The notes under the pieces were generated by a model. That model had not been told where the DNA came from. It did not search any database and saw only the letters and a program-made list of their open reading frames with translations. Below are positions 17,197-25,127 of a stretch of 64,000 nucleotides of DNA, one piece after another (the stretch's first letter is position 1; each line of letters opens with the position of its first letter). The position numbers and the translations under genes were made by a program. This DNA is from Bacteroidales bacterium. Lineage in GTDB: Bacteria > Bacteroidota > Bacteroidia > Bacteroidales > WCHB1-69. Where the stretch lies: contig JAFZZT010000014.1 in the NCBI GenBank assembly GCA_017615595.1, positions 1 through 64,000 on the forward strand. Direction: 5' to 3'.

Positions 17197-18336
17197 TTAT
17201 TTGAACAATTTACCGGCGATAACCATTCTCTGGACCTCGGAGGTGCCTTCGTAGATCTCGGTGATCTTGGCGTCGCGCATCATACGTTCGATGTCATACT
17301 CGCGGGTGTAGCCGTAGCCACCGTGGAACTGCACGCACTTGGTGGTCGTCTCCATCGCGGTCTCGGCGCAATAGAGCTTGGCCATGGCAGCGTCCACCGT
17401 GTAGGGCTGCTTGTTGTCTTTCTTCCAGGCGGCCTGGCGGACGAGCAGACGGGCGGCCTGCACTTTGGTCTCCAGGTTGGCCATCTGGAACTGGGTGTTC
17501 TGGAAGGCGCTGATGGAGCGGCCGAACTGCTTGCGCTCTTTGGTGTATTTGACGGTCACGTCAAGGGCGCCCTGGGCGATGCCCAATGCCTGTGCGGCGA
17601 TGCCGATACGGCCGCCGTCGAGGGTCATCATGGCGATCTTGAAGCCCTTGCCGAGGTCACCCAACAGGTTCTCCTTCGGGATGCGGCAGTTTTCAAAGAT
17701 CAGCTCGCAGGTGGCGGAGCCGCGGATACCCATCTTCATCTCCTTCTTGCCGATGGAGAAGCCTGGGGTGTCCTTCTCCACGATGAAGGCGGAGATGCCA
17801 CGGGTGCCCTGCGATTTGTCGGTCATGGCCATCACGACATAGACGTGGGCGTAGCCGGCGTTGGTGATGAATATCTTGGAGCCGTTGAGGACCCACTCGT
17901 CACCGTCCAGCACGGCGGTCGTCTGCTGCATGGCAGCGTCTGTGCCGGCGTTGGGCTCGGTGAGACCGAAGGCGCCGATCCACTCGCCAGAGACCAGCTT
18001 CGGCAGGTACTTCATCTTCTGCTCCTCAGTGCCGAACTCCAGGATGGGGTTCATACAGAGGGAGGTGTGGGCGCTGACAACCACGGCGGTGGTGGCGCAT
18101 ACTCTCGCCAGCTCTTCCACGGCCATGATGTACATCTGGTTGGTACCACCCTGTCCACCATACTGCGTGGGGATGGGGATGCCCATAATGCCGATCTTGG
18201 CCATCTTTTCAACCGTCTCCGCAGGGAAACGTTCTTGCTCATCTATTTCGGCAGCCAAAGGCTTCACTTCCTCTTCCGCAAACTTACGAATCATCTGCAA
18301 GAAGAGTTCTTCTTTCTTGTTTAAACTAAAATCCAT
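17197..18336 (-). CDS. bcd: Acyl-CoA dehydrogenase, probably butyryl-CoA dehydrogenase
   Basis: Flavoenzyme of 379 residues that likely reduces crotonyl-CoA to butyryl-CoA using ETF. Seen: GAFGLTEPNAGTDAA (FAD-binding region), ATCELIFENCRIP, QFGRSISAFQNTQFQMANL, and the catalytic Glu in IYEGTSEVQRM at about residue 363. The etfB-etfA genes directly downstream and the divergent crotonase/Hbd genes support the short-chain butyryl role over long-chain oxidation. Confidence 0.93.
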   Translation of the reverse strand: MDFSLNKKEELFLQMIRKFAEEEVKPLAAEIDEQERFPAETVEKMAKIGIMGIPIPTQYGGQGGTNQMYIMAVEELARVCATTAVVVSAHTSLCMNPILEFGTEEQKMKYLPKLVSGEWIGAFGLTEPNAGTDAAMQQTTAVLDGDEWVLNGSKIFITNAGYAHVYVVMAMTDKSQGTRGISAFIVEKDTPGFSIGKKEMKMGIRGSATCELIFENCRIPKENLLGDLGKGFKIAMMTLDGGRIGIAAQALGIAQGALDVTVKYTKERKQFGRSISAFQNTQFQMANLETKVQAARLLVRQAAWKKDNKQPYTVDAAMAKLYCAETAMETTTKCVQFHGGYGYTREYDIERMMRDAKITEIYEGTSEVQRMVIAGKLFK

Positions 18337-18355
18337 TGTCTTTTAAGTGTATTAA

Positions 18356-18405
18356 TTCTAACTAAAAACTTCTAACTACTAACTTCAAACTCCCAACTGT
18401 TAATC
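18356..18405. repeat. Junction repeat of ctaact/aactt units
   Basis: Degenerate short-unit repeat (TTCTAACT, TTCTAACTACTAACTTC, AACTCCCAACTG) filling the gap between the CoA-transferase stop and the acyl-CoA dehydrogenase start. Similar low-complexity spacers occur at other gene junctions in this window. Confidence 0.5.
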
Positions 18406-19059
18406 GATCTCCATCGGTTTGAGGTCGGGGGACACGATGAAGTCGGCCTCGGTGGCAGCCTTCACGTCCTCCACGGTGAACTCGGGATAGAGCTCTGTCA
18501 GGGTCAGGCCTTCGGGCTTGAACTCCATGACGCACATCTCGGTGATGATCATGTTGACCTTGCCTTTGGCGGTGAGGGGCAGGTTGCATTTATGCAGGAT
18601 CTTGGGAGCACCCTTCTGGGTGTGGATCATGGCGATGATCACGCGGGCGTTGGTGAGCAGGTCCATAGCGCCGCCCATGCCGGCGACCAGCTTGCCGGGA
18701 ACCATCCAGTTGGCCAGGTCGGCGTTCTCGTCAACCTGCATGGCGCCCAAGACGGTGGCGTCCACATGTCCGCCTCTGATCAGCGCGAAAGAGTCGGCAG
18801 AACTGAAAGAGGCTGCACCCGGCTGTGCGGTGATGTAGCCGCCGCCGGAGTTCGTCAAGAACGGATCCTCCTTGCCCTCTTCAGGGGTCGGACCAAAGCC
18901 CAACATGCCGTTCTCGGTCTGCAAGATGACGTGCACGTCTTTCGGTAAATAATTGACTGCCATGGTGGGAAGACCAATACCCAGGTTCACCACATCGCCG
19001 TCGTGCAACTCTTTAGCCACACGCTTGGCGATAATTTGCTGCATTTGTTGTTTATCCAT
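18400..19059 (-). CDS. CoA-transferase subunit B (acetate/butyrate-acetoacetate type)
   Basis: Beta subunit of a 3-oxoacid CoA-transferase, 219 residues. The catalytic Glu lies in QTENGMLGFGP (about residue 49). GIGLPTMAVNYLP, NSGGGYITAQPGAASFSSADSF and GAMDLLTNARVIIAM also match. Partner subunit A (AtoD/ScoA-like), normally adjacent, is not found anywhere in the window, so it must be encoded elsewhere or this subunit is orphaned. It heads the leftward series with bcd and etfBA and is divergent from the crotonase gene. Confidence 0.93.
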   Translation of the reverse strand: MDKQQMQQIIAKRVAKELHDGDVVNLGIGLPTMAVNYLPKDVHVILQTENGMLGFGPTPEEGKEDPFLTNSGGGYITAQPGAASFSSADSFALIRGGHVDATVLGAMQVDENADLANWMVPGKLVAGMGGAMDLLTNARVIIAMIHTQKGAPKILHKCNLPLTAKGKVNMIITEMCVMEFKPEGLTLTELYPEFTVEDVKAATEADFIVSPDLKPMEID

Positions 19060-19103
19060 ATCTCTAAGTTTTAATAAAAATTATCCTTATAAAATAAGCG
19101 GGG

Positions 19104-19111
19104 CAAAGATA
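19104..19111 (-). promoter_or_regulatory. -7 box of the CoA-transferase/bcd/etf series
   Basis: TATCTTTGCCCC on the minus strand, 44 bp before the CoA-transferase start. Only 11 bp separate it from the divergent crotonase box. Confidence 0.7.
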
Positions 19112-19122
19112 CAAAAAATGTT

Positions 19123-19130
19123 TATCTTTG
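19123..19130 (+). promoter_or_regulatory. -7 box of crotonase/hbd
   Basis: TATCTTTGCACC on the plus strand, with a leader of about 90 nt before the crotonase ATG at 19228. It is back-to-back with the minus-strand box at 19104-19111. Confidence 0.7.
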
Positions 19131-19227
19131 CACCCGACTTTTTTCACGAATTGAAAAAGGACGCAATTCTCACTGGAAAATGTCGATGTTTTTTCGCTAA
19201 GTTATTATAAGTCCGAATAAAAACTTT

Positions 19228-20022
19228 ATGGAACAGACCTACACACAGGAATACGAATTTTTAAAGGTCAGCAGACAGGACCGGATTGCCGTGGTCGCTA
19301 TCTCCGCACCGAAGTCATTAAATGCGCTGAACTCTGTCATCATTGGCGAGCTGACGCACTTTATCTCCAATATCGATGAAGATACCCGGGCGCTCATCAT
19401 CACGGGCGATGGGGAAAAATCCTTTGTGGCGGGTGCCGACATCTCCGAGATGGCGACGCTGGACCGCATTGGCGGGTGTGCTTTCGGGCAGGCGGGCGCC
19501 GACCTCTTCCGCATGATCGAGACGTTGCCGATTCCCGTCATCGCGGCTGTCAACGGCTTCGCGCTGGGCGGCGGCTGTGAGCTGGCCATGGCCTGCGACA
19601 TCCGGCTGGCCTCCAACAAGGCCAAGTTCGGCCAGCCTGAGGTGGGACTGGGCATCATCCCCGGATTCTCCGGCACGGTGCGCCTCGCGCGTACGGTGGG
19701 CATGGGATACGCCAAGGAGATGATCTATACCGGCAAAATCATCCGCGCTGACGAAGCATTGCGCATTGGACTCGTCAACGCCATCTACGAGCCGGAAGCA
19801 CTGATGGACGCCGCCATGGAGATGGCCAAAAAGATCGCCGCCAACGCTCCCATCGCGGTACGCTACGCCAAGACCTGCATCAACGAGGAGTGGGATATGA
19901 ACGCCGATGACGCCATCGAGTTCGAGACCGAATTCTTCGGCAGATGCTTCGACACCGAAGACCAGAAAGAGGGCATGCAGGCCTTCCTGAACAAGACCCC
20001 TGTGGAATTCAAAAATCGATAA
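19228..20022 (+). CDS. crt: Crotonase: 3-hydroxybutyryl-CoA dehydratase / enoyl-CoA hydratase
   Basis: 264-residue crotonase-fold enzyme that interconverts 3-hydroxybutyryl-CoA and crotonyl-CoA. The oxyanion hole region FVAGADISEM and the signature VNGFALGGGCELAMACD are present, and both catalytic glutamates are visible (about E118 in GGCELA and E138 in GQPEVGLGIIPG). The pair with hbd immediately downstream and the divergent bcd/etf genes define a C4 acyl-CoA module. Confidence 0.94.
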   Translation: MEQTYTQEYEFLKVSRQDRIAVVAISAPKSLNALNSVIIGELTHFISNIDEDTRALIITGDGEKSFVAGADISEMATLDRIGGCAFGQAGADLFRMIETLPIPVIAAVNGFALGGGCELAMACDIRLASNKAKFGQPEVGLGIIPGFSGTVRLARTVGMGYAKEMIYTGKIIRADEALRIGLVNAIYEPEALMDAAMEMAKKIAANAPIAVRYAKTCINEEWDMNADDAIEFETEFFGRCFDTEDQKEGMQAFLNKTPVEFKNR

Positions 20023-20036
20023 AAAACTGATCTCTG

Positions 20037-20058
20037 ATCACTGTTCACGGATCACTAA
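20037..20058. repeat. 22-bp repeat, copy 1 (crt-hbd junction)
   Basis: ATCACTGTTCAC, one variable base, GATCACTAA. A copy differing at that single base lies at 31280-31301, just before the HAD-like gene. Both copies sit in short gaps ahead of a start codon. Confidence 0.7.
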
Positions 20059-20084
20059 CTTAATCACATAAAAATAATTACAGT

Positions 20085-20921
20085 ATGAAAATTTGTGTTA
20101 TTGGAACAGGTACTATGGCCAAGGGCATCGTGAAGGCTTTCGCCGCCAAGATGCCGGTCGTTATGAAAAGTAGAACCCAAGAGAGCCTCGACAAAGCCAT
20201 GGGCTCCTTTGCCAAAGGCTATGGCAAACTCGTGGAGAAGGGCAAGCTGACCCAAGAGGCCGTTGACGCCATCCTCGCCAACATCACCACCACGACCGAT
20301 TACGCCACGTTTGCAGATGCAGACCTGGTGATTGAGGCTGCCGTGGAGGATATGCAACTCAAGAAGGATGTCTTCACCGAGCTGGACAAGATCTGCAAGC
20401 CGGAGACTATCTTCGCCACCAACTCCTCTTCACTCTCCATCACGGAGATCGCTGCCTGCACCAGCCGTCCGAGCCAGTTCATCGGCATGCACTTCTTCAA
20501 CCCTGCCGACAGAATGGCCTTGGTGGAAGTCATCAAAGGTCAGGTTACCTCTGACGAGGTGTGCAAGCTGATCGTGGATCTGGCCACCTCCATCGGCAAG
20601 ACCCCGGTGCTGGTGAATGAGGCTCCCGGTTTCGTGGTGAACCGCATCCTCATCCCGATGATCAACGAGGCTGTGGGTATCTTAGCCGACGGCATCGCTT
20701 CCGCCGAGGATATCGACAAGTGCATGATGCTGGGTGCCAACCATCCGATGGGCCCGCTCGCCTTGGCCGACCTGATCGGCAACGATGTGAACCTCGCCAT
20801 CATGGAGGTTCTGTACAACGAGTTCGGCGACCCGAAATACCGTCCGCATCCGCTGCTCCGCAAGATGGTGCGCGCCGGTTTGCTCGGCCGCAAGACCGGT
20901 GAGGGATTCTACAAATACTAA
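20085..20921 (+). CDS. hbd: 3-hydroxybutyryl-CoA dehydrogenase
   Basis: NAD(P)-dependent enzyme of 278 residues, reducing acetoacetyl-CoA to 3-hydroxybutyryl-CoA. The Rossmann motif is GTGTMAKGI at the N-terminus, the catalytic His is in [19 protein letters not shown], and [16 protein letters not shown] plus [16 protein letters not shown] mark the C-terminal domain. The size is that of the stand-alone clostridial-type Hbd, not the long FadB fusion. It is followed by a strong bidirectional terminator. Confidence 0.95.
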   Translation: MKICVIGTGTMAKGIVKAFAAKMPVVMKSRTQESLDKAMGSFAKGYGKLVEKGKLTQEAVDAILANITTTTDYATFADADLVIEAAVEDMQLKKDVFTELDKICKPETIFATNSSSLSITEIAACTSRPSQFIGMHFFNPADRMALVEVIKGQVTSDEVCKLIVDLATSIGKTPVLVNEAPGFVVNRILIPMINEAVGILADGIASAEDIDKCMMLGANHPMGPLALADLIGNDVNLAIMEVLYNEFGDPKYRPHPLLRKMVRAGLLGRKTGEGFYKY

Positions 20922-20943
20922 TAGTATCTTGGACACCTTAACC

Positions 20944-20979
20944 AAAAATAGGATGATCCTGCGGGGTCATCCTATTTTT
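20944..20979. terminator. Bidirectional terminator between hbd and the XRE regulator
   Basis: Perfect 13-bp inverted repeat (AAAAATAGGATGA and its complement) with a 10-nt loop. T-runs form on both strands, serving the converging hbd (+) and XRE regulator (-) genes. Confidence 0.9.
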
Positions 20980-20999
20980 ATTTGCTGAAAATCTGTTCG

Positions 21000-21563
21000 T
21001 TACGAGGGTCTATATTCCTCAAAACTCCTGTCTTCGTAGAAGAAGATGATCTTGACAATTTTCTTATCTCCCTGAGAATTCAATATTCGCTCGCGTTTCG
21101 GGCGCTCGGGTGCAGGATGCGATTCTGCATTTCGGGCACGTCCGCGCGGTGCTGTCGCCTTTACCGGCGCCGGGACCACGGGGACTTCCTCCACAACCTG
21201 TTCAACGATAGGTTCGGGATCGGGTTCGACCACGGGTTCCTCAACAGAGACGGGCTCTTCGTCAAAGGCATCAAAGAGGTCTGTCTGTCGCAACTCCAGA
21301 TCTGTCTTGACCGGCTTGGATGCTGACTCAACGGGAGGCGCAGGCACCTCTTCAGACTTGATCATCTCACCCATACCCATGACCAACCACTCGGAGCTGA
21401 TCTCCGGGAAGGCTGTTACAATCTTCTTGACAATATCCAGACTGGGTTGGTTACGACCATTTAATATATGCGTAAGACCGGAAGGGTTGATGCCAATCTT
21501 TTCCGCAAAGCTGGATTTTGACAATTGTAAATACTCTAAAACTTGAATAATACGATTCAGCAT
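21000..21563 (-). CDS. XRE-family helix-turn-helix regulator
   Basis: 187 residues. The N-terminal HTH (about 10-65) reads LSKSSFAEKIGINPSGLTHI followed by LNGRNQPSLDIVKKI. Then comes a long Pro/Glu/Val-rich linker (about 75-150, rich in EEPVSVEEPVVEPDPEP-type sequence) and a short conserved tail ending FFYEDRSFEEYRPS. Probably a DNA-binding repressor; target genes are unknown. Two identical -7 boxes lie upstream, and the AT-rich spacer beyond may hold operators. Confidence 0.85.
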   Translation of the reverse strand: MLNRIIQVLEYLQLSKSSFAEKIGINPSGLTHILNGRNQPSLDIVKKIVTAFPEISSEWLVMGMGEMIKSEEVPAPPVESASKPVKTDLELRQTDLFDAFDEEPVSVEEPVVEPDPEPIVEQVVEEVPVVPAPVKATAPRGRARNAESHPAPERPKRERILNSQGDKKIVKIIFFYEDRSFEEYRPS

Positions 21564-21621
21564 AGATATTGATTTTTACATTTTACAAATAAGCAAATCA
21601 ACGTGTTTAATAATGACACGG

Positions 21622-21651
21622 CAAAGATACATTTTATTTTTTACAAAGATA
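21622..21651 (-). promoter_or_regulatory. Tandem -7 boxes of the XRE regulator
   Basis: On the minus strand the 11-mer ATGTATCTTTG occurs twice, with TATCTTTG at 21644-21651 and 21622-21629, 22 bp (two helical turns) apart. This could be two promoters or a promoter plus an operator copy. Confidence 0.5.
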
Positions 21652-22250
21652 CATCAAAAATCACCAAAATAAAGATTGTTCATAACATACCAATTTTTTA
21701 ATGTAGATAGTTGTTGTAATTCATTTAATTTTAAGATAATACGATATATATGAGTAGATTGTCCAAGATGTTAATTATAATTATCCGTATATTTTATGAT
21801 ATGCTTTATATGAAACATATATTTATATTGGAAATCAATTATTTAATTTGAGTTGAAAACAAAGATGAACTAGATATTGTGAGGTGGTGGCATAGAATAA
21901 TAGGATGGTTGTTTTAATGAGTAGAAGAATGTAAAAACTGGACGATTGAATATTGTAATTGCATAATACAGTCTTCCACTTAAGTATATTTACAAAAATA
22001 AAATCAAATGAAGATTGATTTTTACAAGGTTGAAAATATATGAATAATTGACAAATGTAAATCCAAGTATGAGAACATTTTTTTTGTGATATGGGTGTGT
22101 CTAGGGTGTCTGTTGCTTGAAAACGTTTTTTCATATTTCGAGCAAGGATGAGGAGATTGGGGCAATATGCAAATCTCGGCGGGTTATGCTTCCCTACCCT
22201 GTTTTGATTAATTTTATCCTACGAATCGATGTTTTGGTGTCAGTTTTTTC
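21652..22250. other. AT-rich intergenic spacer
   Basis: About 600 bp of markedly AT-rich DNA between the XRE regulator and tpiA. A 99-codon minus-strand frame (21835-22134) has an odd Cys/Phe/Ile/Tyr-rich composition and no promoter or family motif, so I do not call it a gene. I see no tRNA or clear riboswitch. Confidence 0.6.
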
Positions 22251-22252
22251 TA

Positions 22253-22260
22253 TATCTTTG
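22253..22260 (+). promoter_or_regulatory. tpiA: -7 box of tpiA-porE-murC
   Basis: TATCTTTGCCACC on the plus strand, with a T-rich block and TTTTGG about 16 bp upstream as a possible -33 element. The leader to the tpiA ATG is about 40 nt. Confidence 0.7.
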
Positions 22261-22306
22261 CCACCATATTTTTATCAAGAATAATCATCAATAAATCAAG
22301 AACAAT

Positions 22307-23089
22307 ATGAAACCTAAAATCGTCATTGGAAACTGGAAAATGAACAAAGGCTTTGAAGAGGCCGAGGAACTGATTAGTGAAATTGAAGAGAAGTTGCAAG
22401 ATTACAACTTCGAAACAGAGATTGTGTTGTGTCCGCCCATGCTCTATGCAGAGTTGGTGACAGATCATGCCAACGAAGAGGGCAGCCAGTTCTATGCCGG
22501 TGTTCAGAATGTCAGTGAGTTTGAGAATGGCGCCTATACGGGCGAAGTGTCTGCCGAGATGTTGGCCGAGATGGATGTCTCCTTCTGTATCGTGGGCCAC
22601 TCCGAGCGCAGAAAATACTTTGGGGAAACCAACGAGATCGTCCTCAAGAAAATGCTCCGTCTGTTGACGAACGACATTGTGCCGGTCATGTGCTGCGGCG
22701 AGACCTTGGAAGAGCGCAAGTCTGGAAAGCACTTTGATGTGGTGCAGAAACAGATTGAAGAGACCATCTACCAGCTGACTCCCAAACAGTTGGAGTCCAC
22801 CATGATTGCCTACGAGCCTATCTGGGCCATCGGTACGGGCGAAACAGCCACTCCGGACCAGGCTCAGGAGATGCTCTCCTTCATCCGTTCTCTCATAGAG
22901 AAGAAGTTCGGCACCGAAATGGCGGTCAACACCTATATATTATATGGTGGCAGCTGCAACGGCAAGAATGCACTCGAGCTCTTCAGTCAGCCCGATGTGG
23001 ATGGCGGCCTTATCGGTGGCGCCTCTCTCAAGGCAGACGAATTCCTGAAGATCATCGAGGCGGGCGAGACCGTCATCAAAGACAACTAA
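22307..23089 (+). CDS. tpiA: Triosephosphate isomerase
   Basis: Glycolytic interconversion of dihydroxyacetone phosphate and glyceraldehyde 3-phosphate. 260 residues. The active-site Lys is in GNWKMNKG (about 11), the His in IVGHSERRKYFGE, and the Glu in AYEPIWAIGTGETA. The phosphate-binding LYGGSCNGKNA and GLIGGASL are present. One base separates its stop from the PorE-like start, so translation is probably coupled. Confidence 0.97.
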   Translation: MKPKIVIGNWKMNKGFEEAEELISEIEEKLQDYNFETEIVLCPPMLYAELVTDHANEEGSQFYAGVQNVSEFENGAYTGEVSAEMLAEMDVSFCIVGHSERRKYFGETNEIVLKKMLRLLTNDIVPVMCCGETLEERKSGKHFDVVQKQIEETIYQLTPKQLESTMIAYEPIWAIGTGETATPDQAQEMLSFIRSLIEKKFGTEMAVNTYILYGGSCNGKNALELFSQPDVDGGLIGGASLKADEFLKIIEAGETVIKDN

Positions 23090-23090
23090 T

Positions 23091-25127
23091 ATGCGCAACT
23101 GGCTGAATATATGGCTTCTGCTGATTCTCCTCTTCTGTGGTGGCAATCTGTTTGCCCAAGAAGAGGAGGATCCTTGCGTGCAGACCATGGACAAGGCCAG
23201 TGAGAAACTCTTCAAGAAAGCCCGGGAGTTTCAAAAGAGTGGCAAGAAAGCGGAAGCCTTTGAGCTTTACGATGAGATCTTGGAAGATCATCCCGAGTAT
23301 CTGGAGGTCAACTATTACTACGCATTTGGTTTGTACAGTCCGCTGGTGGACAACAACTATCGTGCGATCAAAGCCGACAAATCGGATGTGAAGCGGGCGT
23401 TGGCAGCCTTCAACCGAATGTACAATGTGTGTCCTTACTACAAGGTACACTGCAACTTATATGCGGCGAGGATAGCCTATTTCAACGAGATGTTCTCGGA
23501 GGCCATCAAGTTCGCCTCTGTCATTGTGGAGAATCCCGACCTCTTTACGAAGGCCACGGACACGGCCAAGCTGGCGGAGGCGCAGCTCATTATCCGCAAG
23601 GCGCGCTTCTACGACAATATCCTCAACCATCCGGTTCCTTTTGACCCCAAGCCGGTGTCGGGCATCTCCACCAAATATGACGAGTATCTGGGCACCTTGT
23701 CGCCAGACGGCTCCCTGTTCTATTTCACCCGCCGCAAGGAAGTGCCGGTGCAGAATGCCTTTGGCGCTAGTGATGGCGAGACCGAGCGCCGTGAGTTCTT
23801 CTCACAGAGCTCTTTGAAGAATGGACAGTTCCAGACAGGTGCACCCCTCCCCGACCCTTTCAACCACTCCAAGAGCGAGGGCAGTCCTACCATCAACATC
23901 ACCAACGACCTGCTTATCTTCACCCGTCTGATGCCCACCAACGATTCCCGTGGAGTTGTCTATCAGAACTATGACCTCTACTATTCAGAGCGTATTGGTG
24001 ACGAATGGACCGAGCCTAAGAGTCTGGGATCCAATATCAACAATCCTAACACCTGGGAGTCGCAGGCCTCTCTTAGCTCTGATGGACGGATATTGTTCTT
24101 CGCCTCCGACAGACCCGGCGGCTTTGGCGGCTCCGACATCTGGTACTCCCAGCGCAACAGCGACGGGTCCTGGCGCAAGCCCATCAACTTAGGACCGAAG
24201 ATCAACACCGAGGGGAACGAGCGTTCGCCCTTCCTGCATACCGACAGCAAGACCCTTTACTTCTCCTCCTCCGGTTTCGATGGCATCGGCGGACAGGACA
24301 TCTTCTTCTCCAAACTTGACCCCAATGGCAAATGGAGCGATCCTGTCAACATCGGCTATCCCATCAACACAGAGAATGACGAAGTGGATTTCTTTGTCAG
24401 CCTGGATGGAAAAACCGGCTACTTCTCCTCCAACCATTATGGAAATAAGGACTGGAACATCTACGAATTTGAGCTGTATGAGGATGCGCGTCCTCACAAG
24501 ATGCTCATCGTAAAGGGTTCTGTCACAGCGGATGATGACGAATTGGAGAATGCCGTGGTGGAGATCCGCGACACGTCTGCCAAGGTCATCGCCACGGGTG
24601 TGGTCAGTAGCAACAACAAACAGTATGCTGTGGCCACCGAGGTGCCCAAAGAGGATGCCGCACCGCTCATCGTGACCGTCAAGAAGGAGGGCCACTCCTT
24701 TGATGCACAAGTCATCACGGCCGAACAAGTCGCCACGCAACCCATCATCACCAAGGATGCGGAGATCAAGGCCATCGAGACCGGCAAAGTGTGCGACCTG
24801 AAGGATATCTACTACCAGACCAACTCCTACACGCTGACACAAGCCTCGCAGGTCATCATCAACCTCTTTGTGGAGTTCCTGCGCGACAACCCGACCGTCA
24901 AGGTGGAGATCCAGGGCCACACCGATGACGTCGGCAACGACAAAGACAACCAGATCTTGTCGGAGCGCCGTGCCAAGGCGGTCTATGACCTGGTCATCAG
25001 CAAGGGTGTCTCGGCCGATCGTTTACGTTACAAAGGTTATGGCGAGTCGCAGCCCATCGCGGACAACAGCACGGCTGCCGGTCGCGCCAAGAACAGAAGA
25101 ACCGTTTTCCTGATTTATGAGCAATAA
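23091..25127 (+). CDS. porE: PorE-like T9SS outer-membrane protein (TPR, beta-propeller, OmpA)
   Basis: 678 residues with the domain order known for Porphyromonas gingivalis PorE (PG1058): N-terminal export signal (LLLILLFCGGNLFAQ), TPR-like helices (about 30-160), a PD40/WD40-type propeller with repeated LSPDGSLFYFTRR, SSDGRILFFASDRPGGFGGSDIW and FSSSGFDGIGGQDIFFSKL motifs (about 190-460), a carboxypeptidase-regulatory-like beta domain (about 470-545), and an OmpA peptidoglycan-binding domain ending IQGHTDDVGNDKDNQ...LSERRAKAVYDL. In PorE the OmpA part ties the type IX machinery to peptidoglycan. The symbol rests on architecture, not alignment. Its end overlaps murC by 11 bp. Confidence 0.83.
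   Translation: MRNWLNIWLLLILLFCGGNLFAQEEEDPCVQTMDKASEKLFKKAREFQKSGKKAEAFELYDEILEDHPEYLEVNYYYAFGLYSPLVDNNYRAIKADKSDVKRALAAFNRMYNVCPYYKVHCNLYAARIAYFNEMFSEAIKFASVIVENPDLFTKATDTAKLAEAQLIIRKARFYDNILNHPVPFDPKPVSGISTKYDEYLGTLSPDGSLFYFTRRKEVPVQNAFGASDGETERREFFSQSSLKNGQFQTGAPLPDPFNHSKSEGSPTINITNDLLIFTRLMPTNDSRGVVYQNYDLYYSERIGDEWTEPKSLGSNINNPNTWESQASLSSDGRILFFASDRPGGFGGSDIWYSQRNSDGSWRKPINLGPKINTEGNERSPFLHTDSKTLYFSSSGFDGIGGQDIFFSKLDPNGKWSDPVNIGYPINTENDEVDFFVSLDGKTGYFSSNHYGNKDWNIYEFELYEDARPHKMLIVKGSVTADDDELENAVVEIRDTSAKVIATGVVSSNNKQYAVATEVPKEDAAPLIVTVKKEGHSFDAQVITAEQVATQPIITKDAEIKAIETGKVCDLKDIYYQTNSYTLTQASQVIINLFVEFLRDNPTVKVEIQGHTDDVGNDKDNQILSERRAKAVYDLVISKGVSADRLRYKGYGESQPIADNSTAAGRAKNRRTVFLIYEQ

Noticed and set aside
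17323-18324. 333-codon plus-strand frame opposite the acyl-CoA dehydrogenase
   Set aside because: Antisense shadow; the minus-strand gene has complete catalytic motifs.
21835-22134. 99-codon minus-strand frame in AT-rich spacer
   Set aside because: No promoter box, no family motif, and a skewed Cys/Phe/Ile/Tyr composition; conservation data would be needed to keep it.
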